DNA from: JADLGJ01 sp031423615
GTDB taxonomy: Bacteria > Omnitrophota > Gorgyraeia > Zapsychrales > JANLHA01
Reading direction: 5' to 3'
NCBI GenBank assembly: GCA_031423615.1
Contig: JANPFV010000099.1
Coordinates: forward strand, 1 to 54,198
DNA length: 54,198 nt
Shown here: piece after piece, positions 1 to 8,479 of the stretch
Layout: each line of letters begins with the position of its first letter
How positions within the stretch are numbered: position 1 is the stretch's first letter
Notes under the pieces: model-generated
Databases searched by the model: none
The model's input: only the letters and a program-made list of their open reading frames with translations
Told to the model about the DNA's origin: nothing
Position numbers and translations under genes: made by a program

Positions 1-2
1 AA

Positions 3-83
3 AATTCTCCAATATTCAACATTCCTAAAGATACTGCTGAAAAAGGCTATTTAAAGAAGACAAAAACGATCCCGATTGCTTAA
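3..83 (+). CDS. C-terminal tail of a gene that begins upstream of the window
   Basis: Frame 3 is open from the window edge to a TAA at 81-83 and encodes about 26 residues ending KKTKTIPIA. The Lys-rich composition and the ATT/AAA codon use look protein-like, and the other two frames close earlier. There is too little sequence to name a family. It could equally be chance, because an 80-base open stretch is not significant alone. Confidence 0.3.
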   Translation, partial: NSPIFNIPKDTAEKGYLKKTKTIPIA

Positions 84-153
84 GAAATGTTTTTTGTTAA
101 AAATAATGCTGTATTTTGAGTTCTAATTAGGAGTTCGGGGAGCAGCACCTCTT

Positions 154-271
154 GACCCCGATTCCTACTTAGAAACCGTTTATCGACGAGCAGCCTTTCA
201 CCCAATGGGTGAAAAATTTCACTCGTCGAGGTCTCGAGGGGAGAATCATTTTCTAAGTAGGAATTTGGGTC
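154..271. repeat. Nested palindromic element upstream of the ROK kinase
   Basis: The outer arms are 22 bases each (154-175 and 250-271) and complementary except at two positions, with a perfect core ATTCCTACTTAGAAA. Inside lie TCGACGAG (183-190) paired with CTCGTCGA (222-229), and innermost TTTCACCCA (196-204) paired with TGGGTGAAA (206-214). Three concentric stems give a long cruciform or hairpin of about 118 bases. It occupies the non-coding leader before the first full gene and contains no ORF. It could be a small mobile palindrome, a structured leader or an inefficient terminator. The GTAGGAAT foot loosely recalls the GTAG-footed repeats at 24111 and 32828. Confidence 0.75.
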
Positions 272-328
272 TTGAATAACCGCTTGAAAGCTATCTGTTT
301 TTTCGTTAGAATAAGGCCTTCTTTTAAC

Positions 329-421
329 AATCTTACGCGATGTGCAGATTTTTCTGATTCGTCGGATCAGTAAGCCTCAATCATAACGATAGATTAAAAT
401 TTACGCACGGCGTAAATCTTA
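329..421 (+). mobile_element. MITE-like element, copy 1 (internally deleted)
   Basis: A short non-coding element at 336-414 is flanked by the direct repeat AATCTTA (329-335 and 415-421), which looks like a 7-bp target duplication. It begins CGCGATGTGCAGATTTTTC and ends with the palindrome ATTTACGC-ACG-GCGTAAAT (399-417). Its middle CTGATTC-GTCGGATCAG matches the feet of the long hairpin present in the copies at 45901 and 48178, with the roughly 70-base hairpin body deleted. It ends about 30 bases before the ROK kinase start and may supply promoter sequence. No transposase is linked. Confidence 0.7.
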
Positions 422-449
422 TTAAACACTGTTAATCCTTTTATATCTC

Positions 450-1379
450 ATGGAAAATTTGGTTCTAGGCATTGATGTCGGCGGGACGAGTGTTAAGTTC
501 GGCGTCGTTGATACTCAAGGAAACATTTTAGCCCGCAGTATGATGTCGACCCAGCCTCACGCTTGCAATCCCCAGGACCTGATATCCGCCCTCTTTGCGC
601 ATATCCGAACGTTTCTTAAAGATTCCCGTCTGGCGTTGTCCCAGTTCAGAGGGATTGGCATTGGACTTCCCGGTTCGGTTGATCCCTTTGAGGGATTGGT
701 TATTTTTTTGCCCAATATTCAGGGCTGGAACAATGTGCCCTTACGAAAAATTTGTGAAGCCGAGTTTGGTCTTCCTACCGTCTTGGAAAATGATGTCAAT
801 ATGATCACCTTAGGAGAATGGAAATTTGGCGCGGGCCAAGGTCACAATGATCTGCTTTGTTTCACTCTGGGTACGGGTGTAGGAGGCGGTTTGATTCTGG
901 GAGGAAAATTGTATCGCGGTCCCGGTTTTGTCGCCGGCGAAATCGGGCATATGCCTCTTAACGAATCCGGCCCGCCCTGCAACTGCGGCGGGTATGGGTG
1001 TTTTGAGGCTTACGTCGGCAACCAGCAGCTTTTAGAAAAAATCAGCCGGGTTTTCGGAAAAGATTTAAGCATTCCGGATGTTCATCTTCTCGCGGAAAAA
1101 GGCGATCCGACAGCTTTGAATTTCTTTGAAGAAACCGCAACCCACATCGGCAATGGTTTAGTGGGGGTGGTCAATCTTTTAAATCCGCCTTTGATCATTA
1201 TGGGGGGCGGGGTTTCCAATAATTTCCCTTTTCTTTATCCTACTATTCAAAAAGTCATTACGGCGCGAGCCATGAAGGTTCAGGCGCAAATGGTCAAGAT
1301 CGTTCACGCCGCCTTGGGGTATGATGCGGGTATTTTGGGCGCCGAGGTTTTGTTGACCGATCCGGGAAAAGGTCAATGA
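450..1379 (+). CDS. glk: ROK-family sugar kinase (glucokinase type)
   Basis: A 309-residue ROK (repressor/ORF/kinase) protein without an N-terminal DNA-binding domain, so probably a cytoplasmic ATP-dependent hexokinase. The N-terminal phosphate loop DVGGTSVKFG is at residues 9-18, a second glycine-rich loop GTGVGGG at about 141-147, and the ROK zinc signature (ExGH at 164-167, then CNCGGYGCFE at 177-186) is intact. Glucose 6-phosphate would feed the nucleotide-sugar genes downstream, but N-acetylmannosamine or another hexose is possible. There is no clear Shine-Dalgarno before the ATG. TTATAT ends four bases upstream of the start, so the message could be almost leaderless. The stop overlaps the next start (ATGA). 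Confidence 0.85.
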   Translation: MENLVLGIDVGGTSVKFGVVDTQGNILARSMMSTQPHACNPQDLISALFAHIRTFLKDSRLALSQFRGIGIGLPGSVDPFEGLVIFLPNIQGWNNVPLRKICEAEFGLPTVLENDVNMITLGEWKFGAGQGHNDLLCFTLGTGVGGGLILGGKLYRGPGFVAGEIGHMPLNESGPPCNCGGYGCFEAYVGNQQLLEKISRVFGKDLSIPDVHLLAEKGDPTALNFFEETATHIGNGLVGVVNLLNPPLIIMGGGVSNNFPFLYPTIQKVITARAMKVQAQMVKIVHAALGYDAGILGAEVLLTDPGKGQ

Positions 1380-3478
1380 CACGAGCGCTGTGGATCAGTT
1401 TAATTTTATTATGTGGGCCCGGGACGGCTGTTTTTGCCCAAACCGATGCGGCACCCGTTGAACTTAACGGAGATCAGGTCCAATATTCGGTAACGGACAG
1501 CAAGGTTATTGCCACGGGAAATGTGGTTGTGAAGCGAACGGGAGTCACCCTTTATTGCGACCGTTTGGAATTTGACCGTTCACAAAATGTCGGCATCGCT
1601 GAGGGTAATGTGGTTTTAATCCGGGAAGACTCGCGTTTGACCGGCGAGAAACTGATTTATAATTTTGTGACGCTCAAAGGAGAATTTATCGATGCCAAGG
1701 TCACATCCAAACCTTTTTACGGCGCCGGAAAGAAAATCACCAAAGAAGGACCGAATCATATTATTCTGCAAGATGGATACATCACCACCTGCGATTTAGA
1801 CCATCCTCATTTTCGTTTGAAATCCCGCAAGGTAGACATTTACCAAGGAGACAAGGCCGTGGCCCGCAGTACGACCTTGGTGCTGGGCCAGATTCCGGTG
1901 TTGTGGATCCCCCGCTATACTCAGGATCTGCGTCATAACAAACCCATGTTTACCTTTACTCCCGGTTATGATAAAAAATGGGGAACGTTTGTTCTGTCCC
2001 AATGGCGTTATTATTGGAATGACAATGTGAATACGGTTTTGCATTTGGATTACCGGTCCCGCCGAGGTTTGGGAGAAGGCGCGGATTTGAATTATACCGA
2101 CCCCCGGTTCGGTAACGGTTTTATGAGGATCTATTACACGCAGGAACGTTTGAATAATGACAAATTCTTTTTTGATTTTAATAAAAATAATGATGTCCCC
2201 GTCGTAGAAAAAGAGCGTTTCAAAGGCGAATGGCGGCACAAATGGGACATCAATAACCAGACCCAGGCGACGTGGCAATATTATAAATTGAGCGACGCTG
2301 ATTTCTTAAAAGATTTCTTTTCGCGGGAATATGAGAAAGACAGCAATCCCCCGACCTATTTTCTTTTAACGCGCGGGTTCTCAACCGCCGGGACATTGAG
2401 TTTACGAAACGATGTCCGCGTCAACCGTTTTGCGTCCGCCATTGACCGCTTACCGGAAATCAATTATATTCTGCCCGGGCACAAGATATTCGGAACCGGA
2501 TTCTATTGGAAAAATAATAGCACCTACTCCAACCTCGCTAAGCTGCAGCCCAGTCCCATGGTCAACCGCTATGAGACCATGCGGGTAGACACAAACAACG
2601 AAATTTCCTATCCTTTCAAGGCGAGTATTTTTGAACTGCGTCCTTTTGTCGGCGGCCAAGAAACCTATTATTCTAAAACTTTGACCAAAGAAAACGATAA
2701 CACCGTGCGGGGAATATTTCGGACCGGGGCAGATGTGAGCACCAAATTTTTTCGCGTGTATGACGTAAAAACGAATCTTTTGCGTTTGGATATCAACCGT
2801 TTGCGACACGTTGTGACTCCGTCGGTGGCTTATTTTTATACGCATGACCCTAGTCTGGAATCCGCCAAATTGGTTCAGTTTGACGGCATTGATGCTCTCG
2901 AGCGGGCGCACGGCATGACCCTGGCGCTGGAAAATAAACTGCAGACCAAGCGCGACGGTAAAGGCGAAGATCTTTTGCGGTTTTTGCTATCGTCGAATTT
3001 TTATCTTAAGGAAGATAGGCACAAAGGCGGGTTTAACACCGTCAACACCAAGACGGATTTCTTGCCCAACCGTTTGGTGTCCTTTTATGCGGAAACCAAT
3101 TATGATACGCTCGAGGACCATCTGAGTTCTGCGAATTTAGATGTGTATTTGAATGATCCGGCAAACAAATGGTCGGTGAGTCTGGGAAAAAGATATTCCC
3201 GCGCCGTCGATGATCAGATTACCGGCCAGTTGAATTACCGGATCAACCAGAAATGGTATTTTGAAATGTACCATCGCTGGGATGTGGATCACGGCATCAA
3301 TAAGGAGCATGGTTACACCATTGTGCGCGACCTTCATGAATGGGAGATGAAATTCAGTTTTAATCACAAAGAGACCGACGGAGATGCGATCTGGGTTGTT
3401 TTTACGCTCAAGGAATTTCCGGATTTGGCGATCGATTTTGGGACCGGGTTTAACCGTGTGAAAGCGGGCGCCCGTTAA
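1376..3478 (+). CDS. lptD: LptD/OstA-like outer-membrane LPS assembly protein
   Basis: A 700-residue protein with a signal peptide (cleavage near residue 22, after VFAQ). An OstA/LptA-type jellyroll follows at about residues 25-130, with repeated short strands such as the VIATGNVVVKR and IAEGNVVLIRED units. A long region of alternating aromatic and polar strands typical of a beta-barrel runs to the C-terminus. In this family the barrel with LptE inserts LPS into the outer leaflet. LptE is not visible nearby. The length is slightly below the usual 750-800. It starts inside the stop of the ROK kinase gene, so the two are translationally coupled. Its presence argues for an LPS-bearing outer membrane. 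Confidence 0.85.
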   Translation: MTRALWISLILLCGPGTAVFAQTDAAPVELNGDQVQYSVTDSKVIATGNVVVKRTGVTLYCDRLEFDRSQNVGIAEGNVVLIREDSRLTGEKLIYNFVTLKGEFIDAKVTSKPFYGAGKKITKEGPNHIILQDGYITTCDLDHPHFRLKSRKVDIYQGDKAVARSTTLVLGQIPVLWIPRYTQDLRHNKPMFTFTPGYDKKWGTFVLSQWRYYWNDNVNTVLHLDYRSRRGLGEGADLNYTDPRFGNGFMRIYYTQERLNNDKFFFDFNKNNDVPVVEKERFKGEWRHKWDINNQTQATWQYYKLSDADFLKDFFSREYEKDSNPPTYFLLTRGFSTAGTLSLRNDVRVNRFASAIDRLPEINYILPGHKIFGTGFYWKNNSTYSNLAKLQPSPMVNRYETMRVDTNNEISYPFKASIFELRPFVGGQETYYSKTLTKENDNTVRGIFRTGADVSTKFFRVYDVKTNLLRLDINRLRHVVTPSVAYFYTHDPSLESAKLVQFDGIDALERAHGMTLALENKLQTKRDGKGEDLLRFLLSSNFYLKEDRHKGGFNTVNTKTDFLPNRLVSFYAETNYDTLEDHLSSANLDVYLNDPANKWSVSLGKRYSRAVDDQITGQLNYRINQKWYFEMYHRWDVDHGINKEHGYTIVRDLHEWEMKFSFNHKETDGDAIWVVFTLKEFPDLAIDFGTGFNRVKAGAR

Positions 3479-3499
3479 GTTTTAAGAAAGGAAGTTTGC

Positions 3500-4822
3500 A
3501 TGAATATCGGAATTGTGGGAACAGGATATGTCGGTCTGGTGACCGGAGTGTGCCTTTCGGCTATCGGGCATACCGTTTATTGCGTTGACAATGATCGCGA
3601 AAAAATAAAGAAACTGCGCAAAGGCATCGCCACGATTTATGAACCGGGCCTGCAGGAATTGATGACCAAACAAGTCAAAAAGAAGAAATTGTTTTTTTGT
3701 GAAACGATCAAGGAAGCGACCAAACATTCGCAGGTCATTTTTATCGCGGTGGGAACGCCGTCGAAGAAAAACGGCGATGCCGATTTGACCTTTGTCGAAA
3801 ACGTGGCCCGTCAGATTGCTTTGAGCATGGATTCCTACAAATTGATCGTGGAGAAATCAACGGTCCCGGCGGAAACGGGCAAGCGCATTGAACATACGAT
3901 CAAACTCAATTTGCCCAAGAAGTTTAACGGCCCTCAACGGAGCCTGCCCTTCGATGTCGCTTCCAATCCGGAATTTTTGCGGGAAGGTTCGGCCATTGCG
4001 GATTTTATGAGTCCCGACCGCGTGGTCATTGGCGTGGAATCGAAAAAAGCGGAAGAACTGCTCAAGGAAATTTATAAGCCGCTTAAGACCCGTATCATTG
4101 TGACCAACATGACTTCGGCGGAAATCATCAAGCATGCGTCCAATTCTTTTTTGGCGGCCAAAATTTCTTTTGCCAATGCCCTGTCCCAGATTTGTGACCG
4201 CGTCGGCGCCGACGTCCTTAAAGTCACCGAAGGCATGGGGTATGACAAGCGCATCGGCGCAAGTTTCTTGAATGCGGGGATCGGTTTCGGCGGCAGTTGT
4301 TTTCCCAAAGACGTCGATGCGTTTATCCGCTTGAGCGAAAAAAGCGGTTATGATTTTCATCTTCTGAAGGCCGTTCGCCAAACCAATGAAGAACAGAAAA
4401 CGGCCTTTGTCCGTTTGATGGAAGATAAATTATGGATCATCAAAGGAAAAACTATCGGTGTTCTGGGGCTGGCTTTTAAACCCAACACCGATGATATGCG
4501 CAATGCCCCGTCGGTGGATATCATTCACCGCTTGCAGGCGGAAGGTGCTAAGATCAAGGCTTATGATCCTCAAGCCATGGAACAGGCGAGGAAAGTCTTT
4601 AAAGGCGTATCGTTTGGCCATGATGTTTACAGTACGGTCAAAGGCGCGGATTGCCTGATTGTGCTGACAGAATGGGAAGAATTCCGCCAGATTGATTTTA
4701 AGCGTCTGCGTAAAATCATGCGTCAACCCATGATTTTTGATGGACGCAATTTATATAAAAATGACAATCTCATGGATATGGGGTTTGAATATTATGGGAT
4801 CGGCCGCGGTGGGAAGATTTAA
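3500..4822 (+). CDS. ugd: UDP-glucose 6-dehydrogenase
   Basis: A 440-residue cytoplasmic NAD-dependent enzyme that oxidises UDP-glucose to UDP-glucuronate in two steps. The Rossmann motif GTGYVGLVTG is at residues 6-15. The central dehydrogenase signature FGGSCFPKD contains the catalytic Cys267, and the C-terminal UDP-binding domain begins with GLAFKPNTDDMRNAPS. Length is normal for the family. A good Shine-Dalgarno (AAGGAAG) precedes the ATG. The product is the substrate of the UDP-glucuronate decarboxylase at 6132. Its last base is shared with the next start codon. Confidence 0.93.
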   Translation: MNIGIVGTGYVGLVTGVCLSAIGHTVYCVDNDREKIKKLRKGIATIYEPGLQELMTKQVKKKKLFFCETIKEATKHSQVIFIAVGTPSKKNGDADLTFVENVARQIALSMDSYKLIVEKSTVPAETGKRIEHTIKLNLPKKFNGPQRSLPFDVASNPEFLREGSAIADFMSPDRVVIGVESKKAEELLKEIYKPLKTRIIVTNMTSAEIIKHASNSFLAAKISFANALSQICDRVGADVLKVTEGMGYDKRIGASFLNAGIGFGGSCFPKDVDAFIRLSEKSGYDFHLLKAVRQTNEEQKTAFVRLMEDKLWIIKGKTIGVLGLAFKPNTDDMRNAPSVDIIHRLQAEGAKIKAYDPQAMEQARKVFKGVSFGHDVYSTVKGADCLIVLTEWEEFRQIDFKRLRKIMRQPMIFDGRNLYKNDNLMDMGFEYYGIGRGGKI

Positions 4823-6117
4823 TGGCTAAGATTTTAGAAAGAAAGATTCAGAATAAAAAGGCCGTGATCGGGGTCATGGGCCTGGGTTATGTGGGTTTGC
4901 CCTTGGCCGTGAACTTTGCCAAAGCGGGATTTAAAGTGTATGGATTGGATACCGACATGGATCGCGTCGAGCGGGTCCGCACCAAGAAAAATTATATCGC
5001 CGACGTTACGTCTTCCGATCTTACCCATGCCGTCGATGGGGGTGACCTCATTGCGTCTACGGATTTTGCCCTGCTCAAGTCGGCGGATGTGATTATCATT
5101 TGTGTTCCTACTCCTTTGCGGCGAAAATATACGCCGGACGTTTCCTTTATCGTCAATGCAGTGAAAATCATCGACACCTATATCAAGAAAGATACCTTAG
5201 TTATTCTGGAAAGCACGACATACCCGGGCACGACGCGGGAATTGATTTTGCCGGTTTTGCAAAAACCGGGAAGGACAATCGGCCAAGGTTTGTATCTGGC
5301 CTTTTCTCCGGAACGCATTGACCCGGGCAATAAGAAATATCCGGTCACCCAAATTCCTAAAATTGTCGGCGGCATTGACGAAAAGAGCGGGCAGTTGGCC
5401 AAGGCGCTTTATGAAAGGATCATCAAGGAAGTCCACGTGGTTTCTTCCGCGGACGCCGCTGAGATGACCAAACTTTTGGAGAATTCTTTTCGCATCGTCA
5501 ATATCGGCTGGATCAATGAATTGACCATGATGTGCCATAAGCTCAATATCGATATTTGGGAGGTCATCGCCGCGGCCAAGACCAAACCGTTTGGTTTTAT
5601 GCCTTTTTATCCCGGGCTGGGTGTCGGCGGCCACTGCATTCCCGACGATCCTCTTTATCTGCATTGGAAAGCCAAGAAGTATGGATTTAATTCGAAATAT
5701 ATCAAACTTTCCGCCGATACCAATTCCCATATGCCTCTTTATGCCGTCGGACGGATCAAAGACTTGTTAAAAAAGAAGACCCTTGCCGGTTCTAAGATAC
5801 TCATTATGGGTGTCACCTATAAAAAAGATGTTAAGGACTTGCGAAAATCTCCCTCTTTGCGGTTGATCGAAATTCTAAAAAGCCATGATGTCAAAGTGGC
5901 TTATCATGATCCCATCATTCCCTATTTGAAAATAGGCACTTTGGATATGGATTCCATTGAACTGAGTGAGAAAAATATAGCCGCATTTGATTGTGTAGTC
6001 ATCGCAACTGATCACACCGACGTCAACTATAAGACCATTCTTAAATCCGCAAAATTGATTTTTGATACGCGCAATGTTTTTGGCACAGTCAAGAGTACAA
6101 AAGTGATTAAACTTTAA
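4822..6117 (+). CDS. wbpA: UDP-N-acetyl-hexosamine 6-dehydrogenase (WbpA type)
   Basis: A 431-residue nucleotide-sugar dehydrogenase paralogous to its upstream neighbour but of the WbpA/WecC branch. The N-terminus has GLGYVGLPLAVNFAKAGF, and the active site reads GLGVGGHCIPDDPLYL with Cys272. The HCIPDDP form is typical of enzymes acting on UDP-GlcNAc or UDP-ManNAc, which give the corresponding uronic acids for O-antigen or capsule. The C-terminal domain carries VTYKKDVKDLRKSPS. Substrate cannot be fixed from sequence. Having two different UDP-sugar dehydrogenases side by side implies at least two uronic-acid-derived sugars in the surface glycan. Confidence 0.85.
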   Translation: MAKILERKIQNKKAVIGVMGLGYVGLPLAVNFAKAGFKVYGLDTDMDRVERVRTKKNYIADVTSSDLTHAVDGGDLIASTDFALLKSADVIIICVPTPLRRKYTPDVSFIVNAVKIIDTYIKKDTLVILESTTYPGTTRELILPVLQKPGRTIGQGLYLAFSPERIDPGNKKYPVTQIPKIVGGIDEKSGQLAKALYERIIKEVHVVSSADAAEMTKLLENSFRIVNIGWINELTMMCHKLNIDIWEVIAAAKTKPFGFMPFYPGLGVGGHCIPDDPLYLHWKAKKYGFNSKYIKLSADTNSHMPLYAVGRIKDLLKKKTLAGSKILIMGVTYKKDVKDLRKSPSLRLIEILKSHDVKVAYHDPIIPYLKIGTLDMDSIELSEKNIAAFDCVVIATDHTDVNYKTILKSAKLIFDTRNVFGTVKSTKVIKL

Positions 6118-6131
6118 AGTCAGGGTCCTTT

Positions 6132-7085
6132 ATGAAAAAAAAAGTAGCGGTGATAACCGGAGGCGCGGGTTTTTTGGGCAGTCATCTCTGCGACCGGTTA
6201 TTGGCTGATGGGCACAAGGTCATTGCGGTCGATAATTTACTCACCGGGTGCCTGGAAAATATCCGTCATTTGACCAAGAACAAAGATTTTAATTTTTTTA
6301 AAAAGGACGTAAGTCAGCCCTTTGCGGTTCCAGGCAAGGTTGATTATGTTTTGCATTTTGCTTCCCCGGCCAGCCCCGTCGATTATTTACAGCATCCTAT
6401 TGCGACATTAAAAGTGGGATCTTACGGTACCCACAACGCTCTTATTTTGGCCCAATTGAAAAAGGCGCGTTTTTTAGTCGCTTCCACGTCGGAGATTTAT
6501 GGGGACCCGCTGGAGCATCCCCAAAAAGAAACATACTGGGGACATGTCAATACTATCGGTCCGCGGGGAGTTTATGACGAAGCCAAACGTTTCGGCGAAG
6601 CCCTGACCATGGCCTACCACCGTTATCATAAGGTCAACACCGCGATCGTGCGTATTTTTAATACTTATGGCCCGCGCATGCAGGTCAAAGACGGCCGGGT
6701 GGTGCCTAACTTTATCGATCAAGCCCTCCATCATAAACCGCTGACCATTTATGGAAATGGAAAACAAACGCGGTCCTTTTGTTTTTATTCGGACTTGATT
6801 GAAGGCATTGTTCGTTTGTTGTATTCCGATCTTCATGAACCGGTCAATATCGGCAATCCCAAAGAATTCACCATGCTGGAATTTGCGGCTTTGGTTTTAA
6901 AACTTTCCGGGACAACCAGCAAAATTGTTTTTCGTCCTCTGCCGGTGGATGATCCAAAACAACGGTGCCCGGATATTGCCTTGGCCAAAAAACATCTCAA
7001 ATGGCAGCCCCAGGTTCCCCTCGAACAGGGACTGAAAGAAACGCTCGAGTGGTTTAAAATCAACCGTTTCTCCGACCGGCAATAA
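6132..7085 (+). CDS. uxs: UDP-glucuronate decarboxylase (UDP-xylose synthase)
   Basis: A 317-residue extended short-chain dehydrogenase. Features of the UXS family are the Rossmann motif GGAGFLGSHLCDRLL (residues 9-23), STSEIYGDPLEHPQ with the catalytic Ser/Thr, and GVYDEAKRFGE with the YxxxK pair. The conserved NTYGPRM follows. The enzyme oxidises UDP-glucuronate at C4, decarboxylates it and reduces it to UDP-xylose with bound NAD. Following Ugd by two genes, it completes UDP-glucose to UDP-xylose within one operon. Length is normal for a bacterial UXS without membrane anchor. Confidence 0.9.
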   Translation: MKKKVAVITGGAGFLGSHLCDRLLADGHKVIAVDNLLTGCLENIRHLTKNKDFNFFKKDVSQPFAVPGKVDYVLHFASPASPVDYLQHPIATLKVGSYGTHNALILAQLKKARFLVASTSEIYGDPLEHPQKETYWGHVNTIGPRGVYDEAKRFGEALTMAYHRYHKVNTAIVRIFNTYGPRMQVKDGRVVPNFIDQALHHKPLTIYGNGKQTRSFCFYSDLIEGIVRLLYSDLHEPVNIGNPKEFTMLEFAALVLKLSGTTSKIVFRPLPVDDPKQRCPDIALAKKHLKWQPQVPLEQGLKETLEWFKINRFSDRQ

Positions 7086-7125
7086 AGTTTTGTCTGATGT
7101 TGATTGCCAAACGTAAAAGGTTATA

Positions 7126-7758
7126 ATGACAAACACTATGAAAACAAAATTGACCAAGGACGATATCGTCAAGTTTGAACAAGAGATTGCGGAAGTTTTT
7201 GCGACGGGGGCGATTCGCGCTCCGGTGCATTTGCGTTCGGGTCGCGAAGAGCAGTTGATTTGCATTTTTCGCGAAGAGAACATTGGCGATGAGGATTATG
7301 TCTTTGGGTTTTGGGATTCCCACGAACTGGCTCTCCTTAAGGGTGTGCCTCCGGAAGAAGTCAAGCAGGCCATTCTCGAAGGAAAAAGCATTTCCCTCTG
7401 TTTTCCTGAATATCATGTTCTATGTTCCGGCATTGTGGGCAGTTTGATGGGAACGGCGACCGGTGTCGCGTGGGCCCTCAAGAACCAGAATAAAAAGGGA
7501 CGGGCTTTTCTTTTTTGCGGTGAAATGTCGTCGGAAACAGGTATTTTCTTTGAAGCCGTGAAATATGCTTGCAATTTTGATCTTCCGGTCAAATTCATTG
7601 TCTGCGACAATGGGGTCAGTGTCATGACCAATACCCGGGAAGTCTGGGGCAGCCCGGAGCCTTGGTTTAAGGGCACAAAGTATGAATCTAAAATCATTTA
7701 TTTCCAATATGTCAATGGCTATCCGCATTCCGGATTAGGGAAATTGATCAAGTTTTAG
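7126..7758 (+). CDS. TPP-dependent enzyme, alpha (PDH E1-alpha-like) subunit
   Basis: A 210-residue protein resembling the TPP pyrophosphate-binding half of 2-oxoacid dehydrogenase E1-alpha or transketolase. Alignment by eye places CGEMSSETGIFFEA over the family GDGATSEGDFHEA. The first metal ligand Asp is therefore Glu here, and CDNG stands for the usual NN. It is much shorter than full E1-alpha (about 350). The partner beta half is at 8480, separated by a toxin-antitoxin pair. No lipoyl E2 or E3 is present, so a dehydrogenase complex is unlikely. A carboligase adding a two-carbon unit to a keto sugar is the better guess. After the TAG stop the frame stays open for another 26 codons. Confidence 0.65.
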   Translation: MTNTMKTKLTKDDIVKFEQEIAEVFATGAIRAPVHLRSGREEQLICIFREENIGDEDYVFGFWDSHELALLKGVPPEEVKQAILEGKSISLCFPEYHVLCSGIVGSLMGTATGVAWALKNQNKKGRAFLFCGEMSSETGIFFEAVKYACNFDLPVKFIVCDNGVSVMTNTREVWGSPEPWFKGTKYESKIIYFQYVNGYPHSGLGKLIKF

Positions 7759-7835
7759 GGAAAGAAAATAGATCATGATGAGAAAGATAGGGATTTCTTT
7801 GCGAATCTTTGGAAAAACCATCCGAGGATGAAACA

Positions 7836-8129
7836 ATGATCCAAAAACAATTAGAACCAGCTTTTAGCGGGATAAAATTTAAAGGTCTTCTTAAATTAAA
7901 TAAGGTCAAGAGGATTGCGCTTTTTGGTTCTTATGCGACGGGCCGAGCTGTCAAAGGCAGTGATCTGGACTTTTTAGTGGAGTTTGAAAAGGACGCTGAT
8001 CTTTTTGATCAAGTCGGGCTGAAAAATGATCTTGAAAAGCTATTTAAGAAAAAGGTTGATGTGGTAACGCCGCGGTCATTAAGTCGTTACATCCGTAGTC
8101 GGGTTTTACGCGAGGCTATTTATTTATGA
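7836..8129 (+). CDS. mntA: MntA-type antitoxin nucleotidyltransferase
   Basis: A 97-residue minimal nucleotidyltransferase. The motif GSYATGRAVKGSDLD fits the GSx10DxD signature, with both metal-binding Asp residues present. In characterised MntA/HepT pairs this protein AMPylates the toxin on the Tyr of its RNase motif and so neutralises it. I chose ATG 7836 over an in-frame TTG at 7809 because GAGGA lies at a good distance before it. The stop overlaps the hepT start (ATGA). The local sequence is visibly richer in A+T than the sugar genes around it, which suggests acquisition. Confidence 0.85.
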   Translation: MIQKQLEPAFSGIKFKGLLKLNKVKRIALFGSYATGRAVKGSDLDFLVEFEKDADLFDQVGLKNDLEKLFKKKVDVVTPRSLSRYIRSRVLREAIYL

Positions 8130-8461
8130 GTCACGATAATAAGGTTTATTTGTATCACATTTCCGATGCTATTAATAATATTGATAGTTATACGCGGGGT
8201 TTATAAGAGCTTGAGTTTTTGAAGAATAAAATGGCTCAGGACGCGGTGATCCGAAATTTAGAAATTATTGGTGAAGCGGCTAAAAAGATCGACAAAGACT
8301 TTAAGAATAAGCATAAAGATATTGAATGGCAAAAAATTGCAGGGATGAGAGATGTTTTGATCCACGACTATATGGGAGTCGATGTTGTGAACGTTTGGCG
8401 GGTCATTAAAAACCGTCTGCCACAGTTAAAAAAGTGGATCAAGACTGTTTTAAAAGAGTAA
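8126..8461 (+). pseudogene. hepT: HepT-type HEPN toxin, interrupted by an in-frame TAA
   Basis: Reading from ATG 8126 gives the HepT N-terminus MSHDNKVYLYHISDAINNI, then TAA at 8204-8206. The same frame continues without shift through ELEFLKNKMAQDAVIRNLEI to a normal end at 8461. Total length (about 111 residues) is right for HepT. The RNase signature RDVLIHDY (Rx4HxY) in the downstream part is intact. A restart at TTG 8219 or ATG 8231 would give an N-truncated protein carrying the active site. A nonsense mutation is the simplest reading. It may have been selected because a dead toxin is harmless, or it may be a base-calling error. Confidence 0.8.
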
Positions 8462-8479
8462 CTTCTATTCTGGAGAATT

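Noticed and set aside
84..449. Riboswitch in the leader of the ROK kinase
   Set aside because: The structure is explained by a nested palindrome and a MITE copy; no known aptamer consensus is recognisable.
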